This document shows, in pieces, positions 48,426 to 60,349 of a DNA stretch of 64,000 bases. Position numbers and translations under genes: made by a program. Origin of the DNA: Rostratula benghalensis. Lineage: Eukaryota > Chordata > Aves > Charadriiformes > Rostratulidae. How positions within the stretch are numbered: position 1 is the first letter of the stretch; each line of letters opens with the position of its first letter. The stretch covers positions 3,154,868 through 3,218,867 of the forward strand of contig VXAI01000039.1 in assembly GCA_013399305.1 (NCBI GenBank), in the 5' to 3' direction. Under the pieces are notes generated by a model. The model did not search any database. It was given only the letters and a program-made list of their open reading frames with translations, and had not been told where the DNA came from.

Positions 48426-49456
48426 TCTCTAGAGGGTCCATAGAGGGTCCATCATCACAAGTGGTGGTTTCTTTTGTGTTTGATGTTTTTCTTCCACTGT
48501 TCCTTTTTTTTTTCCCCCTAAAAAAAGCCTTCTGTAATATTTTTGATCTTAAGCATTAACAGCTGGTTTCCACTTTGGTTTACATGAAGTATTTATTCCC
48601 TTCTTGTACAGACTCCCTTTCTTTCTAAAGTTTGTTTTTTTCAGTTCCAAGGAAATCTGACCCTACTTTGTTTTCTCAACTATGGGTTGCAGCTCTTCTT
48701 GTCTGCCTCCATTTGGCCCTCAGCATGGCAGAGAGATTTCAGAGACTGTGACTCTGAACATCCTGTTTTGCATGATTCAACTTAACAATGTTAACTTTTG
48801 CTGCAGAACTTGTCTCCTACCCCACTGCTGGTTTGAAAGCACAAAGTTAAATCTTCTACTTTACATACAGTCTTACTCACCTGCATGCTGTATAAGCATA
48901 TATGTGGTGAGGGGATCGCAGAAATGTGCTTGCAGGCTCCTTAGATTATTTTTATTTGCTGCACAGACTTTGATTAAAAAAAACTTGTGTCTGCTCAAAA
49001 GTATTAGCTAAGGAATCCATCTCTGCTATTAAAGCATGAAAGTGCATTTAACAGATTACATTATTTCTATATATTTGTGCTGGAATCAAGTTTTAAATCT
49101 AAGGTAAATAAATAAAGAGATAAAAGCACAGGGGATTCATCAATACAAAACGTCTATTGAAGCAAAAATTGTTCTTATGGTAGGAGACTTAATTATATCT
49201 CATATTGCTCAATATTACTGTTGGGCTTCCAATGCTGTTATTAAACATTTCTATTTAAATATTTCCCATTATTAGATCTATTTTTATTTTAGTTTGGAAT
49301 TAGAAGCAAAGTCATTACAAATTATTTTTGTGTTCTATTTGTCAATAGTGCTTGTTATGTGGATATAATTCAAATTATTGTTTTAGAAGCAATAGAGCCC
49401 TTTTTAAAAAGTATTATATTTATTTTTCTTCAGTTTAGTACTCACTACTTTAGAAG
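48426..49456. other. Unique non-coding DNA
   Basis: No gene is recognised. A 12-base duplication (AGAGGGTCCAT twice) lies at about 48433-48456. The ancient LINE may extend into the first few hundred bases but I cannot follow it. 49040-49440 is very AT-rich with several ATTA cores. Confidence 0.5.
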
Positions 49457-50350
49457 CACAGAATCATTTAGGTTGGAAAAGGCTTTTAAAATCATCAAGT
49501 CCATCTGGTAATCTAGCACTGCCAAGTCCCTGCTAAATCATGTCCCTCAGCACCATTTCTGCCCAACTTCTAAATACCTCCAGGAACAATGCTTCAACCA
49601 CTTCTCTGGGCAGCCTGTTCCAGTGCTTGACAATGCTCTTGGTGAACAAATTTTTCCAAATATCCACTCTAAACCTTCCCTGGCACAAATTAAGGCCGTT
49701 TCCTCTTATCACTTGTTACTTAGGAAAGAGAGACCAATTCCCTTCTCGTTACAATGTCCTTTCAGGGACGTGTATTGAGCAATAAGGTCTCCCCTCAGCC
49801 TCCTTTTCTCCAGGCTAAAGAACCCTAGTTCCCTCATCTGCTCTTCATAAAACTTCTCCAGCGTCTAGCCCTTCTCTGGGCTCACTCCAGAATCTCAATG
49901 TCTTTCTTGTAGCGAGGAGTCCAAAACTGAACTCAGTAATTGAGATGGGGCCTCACTGGTGCCTAGCACAGGGGGACAATCACTTCCCTAGTCCTGCTGG
50001 CCACACTATATCTTATACAAGCCGCAACAATGCTTCTAGCCTTCTTGGCCACCTAGACACACTGCTGGCCATTGACTAACACACGCAGGTCCTTTTCTGC
50101 CAGGAAGCTCGCCAGCCACTCTTCCCCAAGTCTGTAATGTAGTGTATTTGTAGAAACATTTTAATTGTCTTTTATGGCAGCAGTCAGATTAAGCTTTAGC
50201 TGGGTTTTGTTGCTTCTAATTTTCTCCCTGCATAACCTCATTACATCCTTGCAGTCCTCCTGAGTGGCCTGTCCCTTCTTCCAAAGGTCATAAATGCTTC
50301 TTTTTTTCCTGAGTTCCAGCCAAAGCTCTCTGTTCAGCCATACCAGTCAT
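49457..50350 (-). mobile_element. CR1 LINE lacking its RT core (linker joined to tail)
   Basis: From 49457 to about 50138 the minus strand is the CR1 3' end: the terminus, the C-terminal coding region and the part up to the AEWLASFLAEKDL-type block, with many stops. From about 50140 to 50350 the sequence is instead the endonuclease-RT linker, which on the minus strand decodes as LWKKGQATQEDCKDVM, RLCREKIR, QLKLNLTAAIKDN, CFYKY. The whole RT core between these parts is missing. One element with a large internal deletion explains the co-linear, same-strand arrangement best; two adjoining insertions are possible. This is the only place in the window where young-type CR1 sequence upstream of the RT domain survives. 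Confidence 0.85.
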
Positions 50351-53300
50351 TTCTGAAGCTTAGATAAAAAGTAAAAATGCTTTGAAAATCAAGCTACATG
50401 TTAAATAAAACTACAGGTAAAAATCACTAAATATTTAAAAAAAAAAAAAAAAAAAGGAAAGTCATGAGATGAAGTGTACTTTTAATATACACTTATAGTT
50501 CACATTGACACAAAAGCATATTTTGTGTTTTTTTTAATGTAAAATAATAGATGAATTGCAATACATAACAGTAGAGTAACATACCGGGAATAGATATTCT
50601 AGAAATCTCCAACAATTTTGATTTATTATGCTATCAGTGTTTATTCCAGGTAATGTTTTTCATTCCGGGCTTCTATTTTGTATAGATATCATGCTCTTTC
50701 AAATTTTCAGTGAGTTTGTCATCTTTATGTATCACAGGAATCGAGGTGGGGAAGGGCAGGAACCATCACATCCCAAGAAGAAAAGACATACAGAGATTCA
50801 CTAAACGATTCCACATGTTCTGTCAAAATTCTCCCACTACGTAATGGAATAAAGCCCCTTAGACACATCTCAAAAGATTATAATTCTTACATATGCTTTG
50901 GTACAGCTCATCATCGGAAAACTATTTTCCTAAAGATGAAGAGCTGTTCAATTTCCAAATCCCCTTTGACGGTTTTGTTAACATGCAGCTCTATATTTGG
51001 TTCCAAAATAAACAGTTGGATCAATTCTTCTCTTCTAGAGATCATGAATAGGAACAGAGGGCACGGAAGATTCCTTGAAGATTTCTTTCTTTTGTTTCTT
51101 CTGAGTTCTTCAAGGATTGGGTCAAGGCTTTGACCCAGTGACACTGAGCACATCATATGCATCCCCAAACCCACAGATCCTGGTAAACCTCAAAAGAGAA
51201 CACAGGTCATGTAGCATCACACCACTTTAGTGCTGCTTCCTAGTATCACATCTATGATAGAATCTTTTATCAGAGGTGCCTCCCAGTTTGTCTTGTTCAT
51301 GGGAATTCATCAAAAAGAGGGGTCAATTGGAAAGAAAATACAGTCATCATTCCCTGTCTAGAAGACACTTCATATTCTGCTGCTTTACCCGTTACAAAAG
51401 GTTACACTATTACCCACTGAATGCCAATAAAAAAGTCCAGAATTAAATTGAACACATATATGTACATTTTTTAAAAGCAGCACTTCCCAAGTAGACAAGG
51501 TAATGTATGATTGTAGAACAGTTCCAGTGAAAATCATCAGCAGTTTCAATTAATCATAATTTAATCAAGAGTTGGGAAACTTTCTGGCAACAGCAAACAC
51601 TCATTAAGGTTCATCAGCTTTCCCTTGTAAATTAGAGTTGCTTCAGTATACTACAGAGGATGCAGGCAGCAGCCATAAACAACCATCTCTGCTTTTAAAT
51701 GAGGTTGTCCAGGTTCAGATCCTTATCAACACAAGTAATTGTACTCACCCCAGAAATCAGCTGGAAAGTCAGTTGAATACACTTGATATGTTTATATCTG
51801 GCATGAACTCCAGGACTGCAGTTCCTCCTGCTTGGACTTTTCATCAATTCAGGTTCTGTCCATCCAGAAAAGAACAGCTGATCCCAATACTTTGTAAGTA
51901 TTTTTATGATCATTAAAATATTCACCAAAAAAATATTTACAGGTGCTCCATTGCCTTTGATATACTGTATATACGATGGTTCCCCTGTTTCCTGCAAAAT
52001 TTTATTTTTCGGTAGAGGACAACCATCAAGGCTTTTTTTTCCCTGAAAAACAATGATTTTATGAACCAATTATTTAATTTGAGGTTTCTTTTGTACAACT
52101 GTCAGAGATGATCTTGAAGTTGTCATTTTCCAAAAATTCAAAATTAATTAAAAACTCCAACATGGCAAGCTTTTGAAATTCAGGAAAAAATTCGTGACAA
52201 TCTTAACAGAAACCATTGAGACTAATTGAGAGCAGCCCAGAGTCTCTAACAAGTCTCCAGCTGACTGGACATCTCTGCAAAGAGCAAAGGGAAAAGAAGT
52301 TTGTCTCTCTGAAATTCCCTGCCAGAACAGACTGACTAGACATAAGAACAGAAGTCAGAGATTTTGGCAGGTTGCTCTGAACCACTTTATTATGCTACTA
52401 CAGTTGAGTACAGTGCTATAATTTCTGCAGAGCAGGCTGCTTCTGCCACTCTACTTGAGATTTTCCACCTAAACATGACAAAGATAATAGGAGTAAAGTA
52501 GGGCAATTATTCATGTAGATAACTTAGTAAGACAGTAATATAGGCCACAGAAAATATATAAAAAATATATAACATTGAAACTAATCAGGTCAGAAGTTCA
52601 TAATGAAAAGCCATTACTAGACAAAGAATAGCTGGCTCATTCAGGATAACAGAGTATTAACAAGGAACACACTGACCAGGCTCCAGTGAAAATTAACTCT
52701 GAAAAATAATAAAATATTCTCAAACCATTAGTTTGACAGCTTCTCAATGATACTACAGTTTCCCCCTTAGTTCTTGGAATGCAACTGCTTCTGGCATTAG
52801 AAAATATAATAAAGTGATCTGTCTTCTGCCTGAACCATGGACGCTTGGCTTGTAAGAAGTGGGTAAACCTACAATGCAGACACAGACAGGTTTGCTTTCT
52901 TTCATTTCAAACCTACTTGAACACTATCAGTTTGATATGATGTGGCAACTAAGCTTCTCTCTCACAACTAAGGCTTGTGTAAATTGCAAACTGTAGTTAC
53001 AAACAGGCATTTACTATTAGTAATTAGTAAATATTAGTAAGAGCAGAAGCAAGGGTATTTAATTCAAAAGACTGAAGCATGCAATTGGTACAGAAAGTTT
53101 TCCTCGGTTGTGAAATTACAATGAAATGTAATTGTAATGAGAAAGAGAAGGATTTGTATCTCCACTTCAAAATGCCTTCAATTACTTTAAACAACCCATT
53201 TATCTGTGCCTTCTTGTTTTCTGTTTATTCACAAACATAGAGTTTACCAAGTGAAACCGAAAATGCAAATAGTCTGCATTTTTTAACACCTTACATGGAA

Positions 53301-53442
53301 GTTCCACAAAATGAGAGTGTGAATTGTGATTTATGTTTGTATTGAAGCTAAGTGGGATTCTGATTTGGGAAAAGTGAAAAATAGTTACTCTGAAACGTGC
53401 AAATGTTAAGCTAATGTGATAATATAATTAGGTGATATTTTA
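50351..53442. other. Unique DNA with unidentified minus-strand frames
   Basis: No gene is recognised. An A19 run lies at 50437-50455. Minus-strand frames at 52385-52203 (60 codons), 52069-51695 (124 codons) and 51174-50911 (87 codons) follow one another in the same direction and have a residue mix less biased than most shadows, but none carries a domain I know. A GGG|GTGAGTAC donor-like word lies on the minus strand near 51735-51745. Whether these are parts of a decayed gene, a retrocopy or chance cannot be decided here. Confidence 0.4.
50437..50455. repeat. A19 homopolymer
   Basis: Nineteen A in a row, with no retroposon body recognised upstream. Confidence 0.9.
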
Positions 53443-53632
53443 TAATCATAGAATGGTAAGAGTTGGAAGGGACCTGAAAGATCAAGTTCCAGCCCCCCTG
53501 CCATGGGGGACTCAAAGCCCCATCCAGGTTGGTGTTGAACATTTCCAGGGATGGGGCAGCCACAACTTCCCTGGGTAACCTGTTGCAGTGTCTCACCATC
53601 TTTTCTTCCTAATACCTAATCTAAATTTTAAA
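53443..53632 (-). mobile_element. CR1 LINE 3' tail
   Basis: On the minus strand the sequence reads [20 protein letters not shown], then the 3' UTR (CAGGGGGGCTGGAACTTGAT type) to a CCATTCTATGATT terminus at 53443. Only the last 190 bases of the element are present. The AAPSLEMFNTNLDG wording separates it from the other copies. Confidence 0.9.
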
Positions 53633-53664
53633 TTATTTTGCAAAAACACTCTCACTTTTTATTT

Positions 53665-53683
53665 GTATATATATATATATATT
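53665..53683. repeat. (TA)n microsatellite
   Basis: About eight TA units in a run, just beyond the CR1 5' truncation. Confidence 0.85.
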
Positions 53684-54074
53684 TATTTTGGCTCAAGAGT
53701 TGCAACTCAAATATTAACAGAATTTCAGGTACCTAGTTTAAGTAAGACAAGGACTGCAGTTAATGAAGATCTGTATTTCTACTTAATAATCAGACAGAAA
53801 AACATCTATATGCAAGAAAAATCACATAAAATTTCACAGTTATTTTAGGAGGTAAATGAGACACATTTAATTTAAAAAAGAATGTAACTTCCCCATCTTC
53901 TCCACTTCCAAACAGAAGTTTGTGGAATACGTCTTTATATTTTATTTAACTACTCAAGTATAACATCCACTTAATGGTCTGCTATGTGATCAGAAAACAT
54001 GCAGAATATAGGCTATCATTGAGTTTTTTATCTACCTGAAATTAATCTTGTGAAGGACAATCGGGAATAAAAAT

Positions 54075-54222
54075 ATAACAATAACAATAATAACAACAAC
54101 AANNNNNNNNNNNNNNNNNNNNNNNNNNNNNNNNNNNNNNNNNNNNNNNNNNNNNNNNNNNNNNNNNNNNNNNNNNNNNNNNNNNNNNNNNNNNNNNNNN
54201 NNNNNNNNNNNNNNNNNNNNNN
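54075..54222. other. Assembly gap of 120 N behind an AAC/AAT microsatellite
   Basis: ACAATAACAATAATAACAAC runs straight into 120 N (54103-54222), and TGATGATGAAAG follows. The gap probably covers an expanded trinucleotide tract that was not read through. Any translation through the gap is meaningless. Confidence 0.95.
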
Positions 54223-56439
54223 TGATGATGAAAGAGAAGATAGTTATTTTTATGTTAATCACCAATTATTTTGTACCCTTGTGGACATCTGTGGGTGCCC
54301 AAGATTTTGACAGATACTATTTTTGGTAATAATTTTGATGGATGCATGTATCTTCTACAAGCCTTTTCCTGTGAGGAAAATAAAAGCTTTTGTTTTTTTA
54401 AACAATTCATTGGGATGACTGTCCCATAATAAGACCAAGCAGCAACAAAGGAGAGTTAGAGTATTATGGCAATTCAGTATACACAGTGGGATCAATCACA
54501 ATTGTTGGCAAGTCTTTACTTCAGAAAATGAAGAGTAGCCCTCACTGATAATTCAGCCTTTGGTGCAGTTATTAGGAGCCACAAGAAAAACTGAAGAGCA
54601 AGGCACGTATGAGGCAATTGTTCCCACTTAATAAGGCAAATGTAAAAGTCTTAAACACAGTTAAGAGACGAGCGTGCTTTGAGACCAAATGATCTTTTCT
54701 AAAAAGCTGGAAAGCAAGTTACTTCTTGTTTTATGACTTTCGGTAACCTCTCTCCCTTAATTGAGCACAAAATACATATTCTGAAATGACATTCCATGTT
54801 CCTTCTTATGGTTACTTGTACCTGAAAAGTCACTCTGTGTTTAACCTTCCTAATAGCATTATATGTAGGAGTTTATACTTGACTTGGAAAAATTCTCCTC
54901 CTCTACTACCCACACTAAATGAGTTACTGATGATAGTTTTAGTCTTTAGATACTCTAGTTTAGAAAAGTAAGGAGAAAAAGATTTCATTATAGATTAACC
55001 TTTGCATCTCCTCTGAAGTAGGAGTACTGTGGAAATGAATAATTGGCAGTTCCTGGCTGTGTCAGATTCACAAAACCTTCCCACATTTCTTAGCTTCAAA
55101 AATCTCTCTTTATTTGATATAAACTAATACTCACTTTTCTTCCAACTAAATCCATTTGCCAGTAAAGTAGGGGCCTTAAATCAAAGTACAGCGTACAGCT
55201 ATATGTATATGCACCTGTATGTCAGGAGGACTAATATGTCTAAAATAGGACATTGTTCTGAGAACCATACAAAGCCAAGATAATAAAATGAAAGGGAGAA
55301 AGGTCTCAGAGAACACAAGCACTATGTAGAACATTTTCACACCTCTTTACACTAGTCCTCCAAAGCTGAAAGCACTTAGCTACATTTTACATATAATACT
55401 TACAGTGGGGCAGTGTTGGTTTAAATAAAAACTGTATAGACTCATATACAGGAGTTAATTTTTCAATTAGTTTCATTGAGACACAGTTAAGCCATGTTCT
55501 TGGTGTTACCCACATTAGCGAGTACACGGGAGCAGAAGTTCTTTGCTCTTACCACAGACAAGAAGTAGGATTCTACTTTTCACTGAGTTTGACAAAAATG
55601 AAATTTTTCTAGGTTTCCAAATAAGCAAAAACTGATTGCCCTTTCCAGCATGCCAAAAAGGAAATAGACCAACTTCCCCTCACTGCTCTAAAAACACACT
55701 GGAGATATGTTTGTATTTTAGAGCATGTATGGAAAGGAGAGCACAGAATTTGAAGTGCTCCTTTGGCACATTAATAAATCTCATCTAACCAATGTAGTTA
55801 ATTTGTCCCTTCACTCCCATTCAGTGAAAAAAGCCAGAGTGATCTTCACATCTTCACAGTGGCTAATTTTTGAGACAGACAGCATCTCAGACATACACAT
55901 CTATCAATATGTCCTGAAAACTTTTAAATGTTCTGTAGTGTTGTAAAGGAAGAAATCCCACAGCAATAAATACATCATAGCATATTTGGAGATGAAGTTT
56001 GTAAATATACAGTGTTATTTAGAGGAATCTTGAATCTTGAAAGCATTTTCTACTGCTACTTTTCTTCCCTACACTTTTAAAATTGCTACACAGGATGCAA
56101 GTAGAATTAGCTTTTTTCTGTATTTTTTTTTTTCCTTTTTGGGTTACCATCAGGTAACCAAAGGAAAAAAGCTTCCTTTTTCTATCATCTGCAAAGAAGG
56201 GAGACATAAACAGGCTTAATAGAAATAATTTTGAGAAAATGATTCAGATATTTAGTAGTTAATTCTAACAAATAAATGGTTATTCAGTCATATATTTTCA
56301 GTCAGAAAAATACAAGTCTTTGAAATTTCCTATTGCATGTGGCCTCACACAAATAAATACAAAATCTAAAAGCCCCAGAAATCTAATTTTAAAACAACAG
56401 TTTTTAAGTAATAATGCTTCTTAGGCTTGGCATTGGAAT
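54223..56439. other. Unique non-coding DNA
   Basis: No gene or interspersed repeat is recognised. A hairpin with a splice-like CAG|GTAACC word lies at 56126-56171. Confidence 0.5.
56126..56171. repeat. Imperfect hairpin with a poly-T arm and GGTTACC/GGTAACC core
   Basis: GGTTACC and GGTAACC (about 56142-56148 and 56153-56159) pair perfectly around an ATCA loop. The flanking T-rich TTTTTCCTTTTT and AAAGGAAAAAA arms extend the stem with a two-base bulge. The plus strand also presents a pyrimidine tract followed by CAG|GTAACC. Confidence 0.7.
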
Positions 56440-56630
56440 ATATCACATGCAATGACTTCAAGTGCCCTGAATGACAGATACTAAGTGTGATGTTGAACAA
56501 GTCACATTTTCTTTATGCCCCAGTTCCTTCTCCGCAATAATGGGATAGCAACACTTTCTTCTCTCACAGAGAGGTCACAAAGAAAAATACATGAAGAGCT
56601 GTGAAGGATTGCCAGATAGATCACTCTAAT
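56440..56630 (+). repeat. MIR SINE
   Basis: AGTGTGATGTTGAACAAGTC, ACATTTTCTTTATGCCCCAG, TTCCTTCTCCGCAATAATGG and ACTTTCTTCTCTCACAGAGA keep the order of the MIR core: TGTGTGACCTTGGGCAAGTC, CTCTGTGCCTCAGTTTCC, TCTGTAAAATGGGGATAATA and CTCTCACAGG. MIR is a tRNA-derived SINE of early amniote age, long inactive. The head is too decayed to fix the 5' end. Confidence 0.7.
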
Positions 56631-59600
56631 TAACTGACAAAATTTAGCAAGATATATGCCTCTGTGATGGGGAAATTTTTTTTCCTCTTGTGAGGGGAAC
56701 CATGTACAGTTTTTCTCTTTAACATTTTTCTTACTGTCCTGTCCTTCCCATTGAATAGTCTATTTAAGTTCTTCTGTAAGAGTTATTACAGTGATATGTT
56801 AACACTACCCAGTCTGATTTCTTTCTTTAGGCTCCCATCAGAGGCGTAGCTTTCCCTGTTGTGGTTATTTGGGCGAGAAGGTTAATGTGACTTCATGAGC
56901 CTCACATTTTCTGTGCTTGTCTAAGGAACAGTTTCAGGTTGAAGCCCCATTTTGGAACGTACCAGTTCTGTACTTGACATAAATAGATCCTGTCACAAGC
57001 CACTGCTGTGGCTGACCAAAAGCTGAAGTTTGTCACATCAATTTGAGCAGCATTTTGAGAGTAACTACTTAACAGCAGTGTTGGACAACAGTTGCACAGA
57101 GGCAGGGAAGGGAGGAAGCACTTATAGGTTTGCTCACATTTCGTGTTGTCATTGACTAATGTAACTGGATAATTTGCTATGTTTATATTCTCCCTCTATT
57201 GTTTTTTCTTTAAGGAATACACGTGAAGCAAATCAGCACAGAATCACAGTTAAATTCTGCAAGTCCTGTAGCTAAACTGGAATCCTCTATATAGGAGAAA
57301 TATAATTTCTTTCAGGTATGATTGAAGAAATATATTTATTTCAGCCATGGCTGAGTGAGCAGGCAGAAACAATTGAAAGGTGCTGGAGCAGACCCTTAAC
57401 TGGTCCAGGAAGAAATCCTTTCTTGGAAGACAATTTTTATAATGGCCAGTTCTCTGCTGCTTTTCTACAGTTCTACTTTAGTCTTTGATGAGTTTCTGAG
57501 ATCAATTACCAGCACAGCCAAGAGATAGTACCATTTATGCATGATGTGTCAGTGAGAGGTTTCCTCTAAGTATCATGAGAATTTTGTGCAATGCTATTCA
57601 CAGTCTCTTTCTTGGCCTCATCACAGAAATACCAATTAGATTGTTGGAAAGGTTCCTTCTGCTATGGATGACAATTTTTTAAATCCCCAGCCTTTCTATG
57701 TTCTTGGAGGCAGAGGGGCTATCATACAAAAGGAACTGATGAAGCCTGCTCTATGTGATTCCACCCTGCTCATGTCTAACAGTCCCTGATACTTGGGTTA
57801 GGGAATTCTACAAAGAGAAGAATGGGTACCAAGGTACCAGGAGTGTAATGATCTTTTCCTGTTTCCACTTCTGGGAGTTTATACAGCTGGAAGATAAATC
57901 CACATTTCCCCCCTTTGTTCATAATATAAGAAAGAGTATATTTGTCCTGCATAAGGCAGGCAAGCGTGGCTAGTAGGTGTGTGCTTGAAGAATCCCTTCA
58001 ACATTAAAGTATAAAAATTAACAGCTGGTCTACTTCCAAACTACATGCTGCTAAATGACAAGAAAAAAATCAGGGCAGCTGTCAGTCTGTCTACTCCTTC
58101 TGGCTAGGTAACTGGGGCTGTGGAGTTATAGTAATTAGACTGATATTTACCTTGTTTTTAGTCTGCATTTAAATGGCCAAAATAGAAGAGAAAGAAGTAT
58201 TTGACATTGCTTCTCATTTTCTGCATTGATGTAGGATGGGTAAAATTCCCTCATCTGTAAAAACATATGGATTACAAATGCAATTGAAACTTAAGAGCTA
58301 AATTCTAGCCACTCTACAATTAGTAGTGAAGTGAGTGGTAAAGATCATGAGAGTCATGCAATTTTTATTTGACATCATAGAAGCTCTTTTCTTTAATAGA
58401 TTTACTTGCAAAACAGAAGACAGTAGATTTTGTGTAAAGGAACAGAATGAGAAAACTACTTTTTAAAAACTAGATTTTAAAGTTACTAAAAAGATGAAAA
58501 AAATGCATCTCTCTCATTTATCAGCACTCATAATATCAGTACATGATAGGCAGTGACATTGTTCCTATTGACTTGGGAAATTTCTGCCAGGAAAGCATAC
58601 TCTTTCTCTGCAATGTGCAATTTACAAACAGCACAAACCAGAGGAGACAGCTGTATGGCACAGCCAATGATTTAAGTAAATAAGAGTTTTGACAAAGGCA
58701 AACACTGTAAAGTTAGGCAACAGATAACTAGTCAAATATCACAGAAAATAAGAAGAAATATTTATGCCATTCAAATAATTTGGCAGGTGAGACAAAAATT
58801 AAATTTAGAAACTGGTTGCTAAAAAAAAATGCCCTTCAGGAAAAGACTGGGAGAAATTTCTATTTGGACAGAGATTAGGGAATAACCCTTGACACTGCAG
58901 CAGTAATTGTGGCTTCTATCATATGTACTGAAGAGAGATTACAGAAGCGATAGCAAAATCTCTAGCCCATTCTATTGGTGTAAAATAGTCAAGAGTAGAA
59001 GCAGACCCTCCACACAATATTCTGGAACACTTTATCTTTTGTAATTGTGGTGTACAATGTCAGGATGACCTATTGACTGTTTGTTACGGGTTGTTGAGGG
59101 TAAGTAATGGCTCCACTTTTTTTGTTTAAATATTAGCTAGTAGAAGATCTAGAAATTTGTATCAAGCAATGCAAGCAGTTTAATAAATGCTACGTAGAAT
59201 GAAAGAATTACCTAATCGTTTTAGTAACTGTGTTACAGTCAGAGAAAATGAGATGAAATATATACAAGCATAAGTAAAAAATAAAATCTGTTTTCATGGA
59301 TTTTAGTAGATGTTCACAAACCATGAAGCCAAGCCCTGAAAGACAGTCTGTAATAACACTGGGCTAAGAATTACATCAGTAAAAAATGAGTCTAAGAATT
59401 CTGTTTCAGTAGGATTGAACTGGTGAAAATATCACTTCTGATCAGATTTATAGCTAAAATTGACCACTACACAAAGCAGTTCAGTTGCAGAGACAGACAA
59501 AACAAAATAGGTCTGTTAGAAGTATCTTAAATACTGTGTAATTGTCAACTCCCATATGGACTGAGACAAATGACACTGTTATGATATCTTAATAAATGAT

Positions 59601-59911
59601 TTGAGATTTAAAATACATTCAGATGTATGGACTGTCATTTCCTTTTTCTCCATTCAGATGGCTGGAAAATATTTTCCAATACAAAAGAAAGCTGTATTGG
59701 ATAATAATACATAGGGAACAGAAACATAAAGGCTAATGGTTTAAGACAAAATGACAAGAAGGATTCTGACTCTCTTTGAGAGGAACAGTGATCAGGACAA
59801 TCATAAGCCAAACAGGAGGGAGGAAAGAAAAGCTCTGACTTTCAGATACAGCCCTGTGTTTAGCACTTTTTGTTACCTAGCTGTTGGCCATTTTTTGTAA
59901 TAAATTGAATT
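56631..59911. other. Unique non-coding DNA
   Basis: No gene or repeat is recognised. A 50-base segment at about 56830-56880 is bounded by TTTCTTTCTTTAG and AGAAGGTTAA, a poor exon candidate with no known product. Confidence 0.5.
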
Positions 59912-60218
59912 GACAAAAGGCAATGATCACAAGTTGCAGCAAGCAAAATTCCAATTAGTTATAAAAATTTAAAAAAAAGAGAGGAAAAAAAAAGAAAAAA
60001 AGAAAAGACAGTGGGTAAACTCTGAAACAGGTGACCCATAAAAGTTGTGGAATCTCTACCACTAGAAATATTCAAAATTTATCTGGACACAGGTCTGAGA
60101 AATTTGATCTAAATTTAAGGTTGATCATACTTTAGTAGGGGAGAGCAGGGTAGCACTAGATGATTTCCAGTGTTTATATCTGACATGAATTATTTTATAC
60201 TTCTGTGATGATTCTGTT
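59912..60218 (+). mobile_element. Old decayed CR1 tail with an A-rich insertion
   Basis: GACAAAAGGCAATGATCACA and AGTTGCAGCAAGCAAAATTC correspond to the GACAAGAGGCAATGGGCACAAACTGCA-type region of CR1. After a purine tract (59969-60008) the tail resumes with AAAGTTGTGGAATCTC, AAATATTCAAAATTTATCTGGACA and ACTAGATGATTTCCAG, ending near CTTCTGTGATGATTCTG. It is much more diverged than the other CR1 copies and has no open frame. Confidence 0.75.
59969..60008. repeat. A/AG-rich low-complexity tract
   Basis: Runs of A interrupted by single G interrupt the old CR1 tail in this place. It probably grew by slippage after the insertion. Confidence 0.85.
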
Positions 60219-60349
60219 TCCTTTAGAACACACTGATACCACTAAGTCTTCTCAGGTAGTATATAATTAATTTTAGTTCATGGTAATGTCTATGCTTAGC
60301 ACGGATGGTCAGGAGTCAAGGAATTAAGCTGCTCAGCAGGTGACTGTGA

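Noticed and set aside
54032..54265. 77-codon minus-strand frame
   Set aside because: It reads through 120 N, so the translation is meaningless.
56830..56885. A short exon between TTTCTTTCTTTAG and AGAAGGTTAA
   Set aside because: The donor is poor, the encoded peptide is only about 17 residues and matches nothing known.
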